From Streptomyces sp. G-G2 (GTDB lineage: Bacteria; Actinomycetota; Actinomycetes; Streptomycetales; Streptomycetaceae), in contig NZ_JASISO010000004.1 in assembly GCF_030063135.1 (NCBI RefSeq), forward strand, positions 186,001 to 250,000: DNA of 64,000 nt. The letters are read 5' to 3'. The translations under genes and the position numbers were made by a program. The notes under the pieces are model-generated. The model was not told where the DNA came from and did no database searches. It saw nothing but the letters and a program-made list of their open reading frames with translations. Shown here one piece after another: positions 62,480 through 64,000 of this stretch (position 1 is the stretch's first letter; every line of letters starts with the position of its first letter).

Positions 62480-64000
62480 CTACCGCTCCGCGAGCCCCGG
62501 GTTGCCGGACTGCCGCTCCCGGACCAGTACCGCCACCGGGGCGCCCGCCAGGAGGTCCGCGACGGGGACCCGGCCCGTCCAGGGTCCGGACCCCGGTCCC
62601 AGGGCGGAGGCCCAGGAGCCCGGCGGGAGCGGCAGCGCGGTGTCGCGCCAGCCGCCCGCCGCGCCGAGCAGGTACGAGAGGCGGGTGACGGCGACCAGCA
62701 GCTCCGGTGAGCGGGTGTAGGCCAGGCAGTGCTCGGCGGCCGGGCCCTCGGCCGCGACCGGGGCGTAGCCGGTGAACAGCTCCGGGCGGTCCCGGCGCAG
62801 CCGCAGCAGGGCCGTGGTCAGGGCCCGCTTCCCGGCCCCGGGACCGGAATCCCGCTCGGGGCCCGGGCCGACGGCGGTCCCCGGCGCCGGGAAGGCCACC
62901 GCGCGCCGGTTGTCCGGGTCGACGAGGGTCCGGCAGTCGTTCTCCTCGCCCTGGTAGACCTCCGGTACCCCCGGCATGGTCAGGTGCAGCGCGGTCATCG
63001 CCAGGACGTTCGCCCCGGCCGGGCCCGCGATGTCCGGCAGCGGCCCGGGTCCGGGGACGTGGTCCGCGAGGGTGGCCTCGTACGCCGGGTCGGGTTCCGT
63101 CCAACTGGTCCGCAGCGCGGCCTCCTTGGCGGCCTTGAGCAGGGCGGCCGCGAGCCGCTCCGACCGGTCGGGGGCCTCGCCCAGCCCGAGCGCGCTCTGG
63201 AAGGCCACCCAGGCCATCAGCGGGTCCGGCGCCCCGGCGAGCAGCGGCATCAGCTCCGGGCGCTCGGACAGCACCGCGATCCGCGCCCGGACGTCCGCGC
63301 TGCGCTTGGTGTCGTGGGTGGAGAGCACGGTGCCGGAGCCGGGCCAGTCCCGTTCCAGGTGGGCGCAGTACGCGTGGAACTCCTCCGGGAGGACCGCCGG
63401 ACGGTCCGGATCCCCGCCGACCTCGGTCGCCGAGAGCAGCGGGGCGAAGCGGTAGAAGGCGCGGTCCTCCAGGGACTTGGCACGCAGCGCCGCCGAGGTC
63501 TGGGAGAACCGGGCCGCGAACCCGGCGTCGCCCGCGACCAGCTTCCGTACGGCGTCCAGCGCGTCCGCACCGACCGCCGCGCCCGTGTCGCCCGCGTGGT
63601 CCGCCCCGCCGTCCGCCCCGCCGTCCGCCCCGCCGTCCGCCGGGCCCGGCAGCCGCGTCGACCCCGGGTACGGCCGGTACACCGGGTAGGCGATCAGCAG
63701 CTCGCGGACCGCGTCCGCCAGCCCCGGGCCCGCCTCGCGCTCCGCCCACCGGCACAGCAGCGCCAGCTCCGCCGCCAGGTCCACCGTCAGCACCTCGCGG
63801 GTGGCGGCCGCGGCCGTCCGCGGCCAGTCGGGCCCGCCGGTGGCCCGCCGGTGGCGGGCGGTCAGTTCGGCGGCCCCGGGCCCGGCGGTCAGTACCCCGT
63901 CGACCCGGCTCAGGGCGTCGTAGCCGGTGGTGCCCGCCACCGGCCAGCCGCCGGGCAGCCGTTCCTCCCGGGCCAGGATCTTCTCCACCACGATCCAGAC
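62480..64000 (-). CDS. treY: Malto-oligosyltrehalose synthase, C-terminal part
   Basis: The last 506 codons of TreY, open to the end of the window; the N-terminal catalytic half is outside. TreY isomerises the reducing end of maltodextrins to a trehalosyl unit for TreZ. Visible family blocks are DRAFYRFAPLLSATEVGGDP, GTVLSTHDTKRSADVRARI, ALHLTMPGVPEVYQGEE and CRTLVDPDNRRAV. An in-frame GGAD repeat interrupts the protein (63599-63641), a likely surface-loop insertion. Confidence 0.92.
   Translation of the reverse strand, partial: VWIVVEKILAREERLPGGWPVAGTTGYDALSRVDGVLTAGPGAAELTARHRRATGGPDWPRTAAAATREVLTVDLAAELALLCRWAEREAGPGLADAVRELLIAYPVYRPYPGSTRLPGPADGGADGGADGGADHAGDTGAAVGADALDAVRKLVAGDAGFAARFSQTSAALRAKSLEDRAFYRFAPLLSATEVGGDPDRPAVLPEEFHAYCAHLERDWPGSGTVLSTHDTKRSADVRARIAVLSERPELMPLLAGAPDPLMAWVAFQSALGLGEAPDRSERLAAALLKAAKEAALRTSWTEPDPAYEATLADHVPGPGPLPDIAGPAGANVLAMTALHLTMPGVPEVYQGEENDCRTLVDPDNRRAVAFPAPGTAVGPGPERDSGPGAGKRALTTALLRLRRDRPELFTGYAPVAAEGPAAEHCLAYTRSPELLVAVTRLSYLLGAAGGWRDTALPLPPGSWASALGPGSGPWTGRVPVADLLAGAPVAVLVRERQSGNPGLAER
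63599..63641. repeat. 12-bp tandem repeat in treY
   Basis: GTCCGCCCCGCC is present in three exact copies plus a 7-bp partial one. It encodes Gly-Gly-Ala-Asp repeats in TreY and keeps the frame. Confidence 0.9.

Overview
This is a chromosomal window from a high-GC actinobacterium, almost certainly a Streptomyces. Codon third positions are strongly G/C, GTG starts and ATGA/GTGA overlaps are common, and the sporulation regulator whiI lies behind a textbook sigma-WhiG promoter. From memory, much of the gene order (ngcEFG, rok7B7, xylFGH, dxs, fadAB, RNase D, whiI, hemE, hemG, hemQ, DUF692, murC) follows the S. coelicolor SCO6005 to SCO6060 region. I see no phage, IS element or CRISPR array. The window is core chromosome with several accessory insertions.

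Region 1 (1-10.9 kb) is sugar uptake. It holds the end of an N-acetylglucosamine/chitobiose-type ABC importer (ngcE'-ngcF-ngcG), a ROK repressor (rok7B7-like), and a xylose-type importer (xylF-xylG-xylH) with a perfect 18-bp palindrome in its promoter region. Between them on the minus strand lies a magnesium pair, mgtA-mgtC. Its leader appears to contain a short Pro/Asp-containing upstream ORF whose ribosome-binding site and start codon are buried in a hairpin.

Region 2 (11-15.8 kb) holds dxs (isoprenoid precursor synthesis), an amino-acid permease and an LCP-family cell-wall ligase. The LCP gene is transcribed divergently from region 3.

Region 3 (16-28 kb) is an accessory surface-glycopolymer locus of seven genes, mostly translationally coupled. 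It encodes a PIG-L-like protein with a damaged active site, three Stealth-family sugar-phosphate transferase paralogues (the middle one has lost its catalytic motifs), a GT4 glycosyltransferase, a second PIG-L deacetylase with intact motifs, and an exported endonuclease/exonuclease/phosphatase-fold phosphodiesterase.

Region 4 (28-39.7 kb) is core metabolism and development: fadB-fadA, RNase D, whiI, a DUF3000 gene, hemE, a CoA-disulfide-reductase-like flavoprotein, and hemG and hemQ for coproporphyrin-dependent haem synthesis.

Region 5 (39.8-45.1 kb) holds a secreted tripeptidyl-aminopeptidase-like hydrolase and a compact operon. The operon contains a DUF692 protein (multinuclear non-haem iron oxygenase, MNIO, family) fused to a C-terminal helical domain, a coupled TIGR04222 membrane protein ending in an 11-cysteine Gly/Ser/Cys tail, and a second, frameshifted TIGR04222 gene. 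I think this is the best candidate for an undescribed system: a membrane-anchored Cys-rich substrate and its dedicated modifying oxygenase.

Region 6 (45.1-64 kb) is mixed. It contains a PTH2-type peptidyl-tRNA hydrolase, AIM24, a zinc-ribbon protein, a lipoprotein polysaccharide deacetylase, PPK2, an OsmC protein, a ZapE-like ATPase, a RibD-C reductase, murC, msrB, a Tat-exported phospholipase C, tRNA-His, an M24 peptidase, treZ, a DUF1707-FHA protein, an M14 carboxypeptidase and the C-terminal part of treY. It also holds remnants of an alpha/beta hydrolase and a GNAT acetyltransferase.
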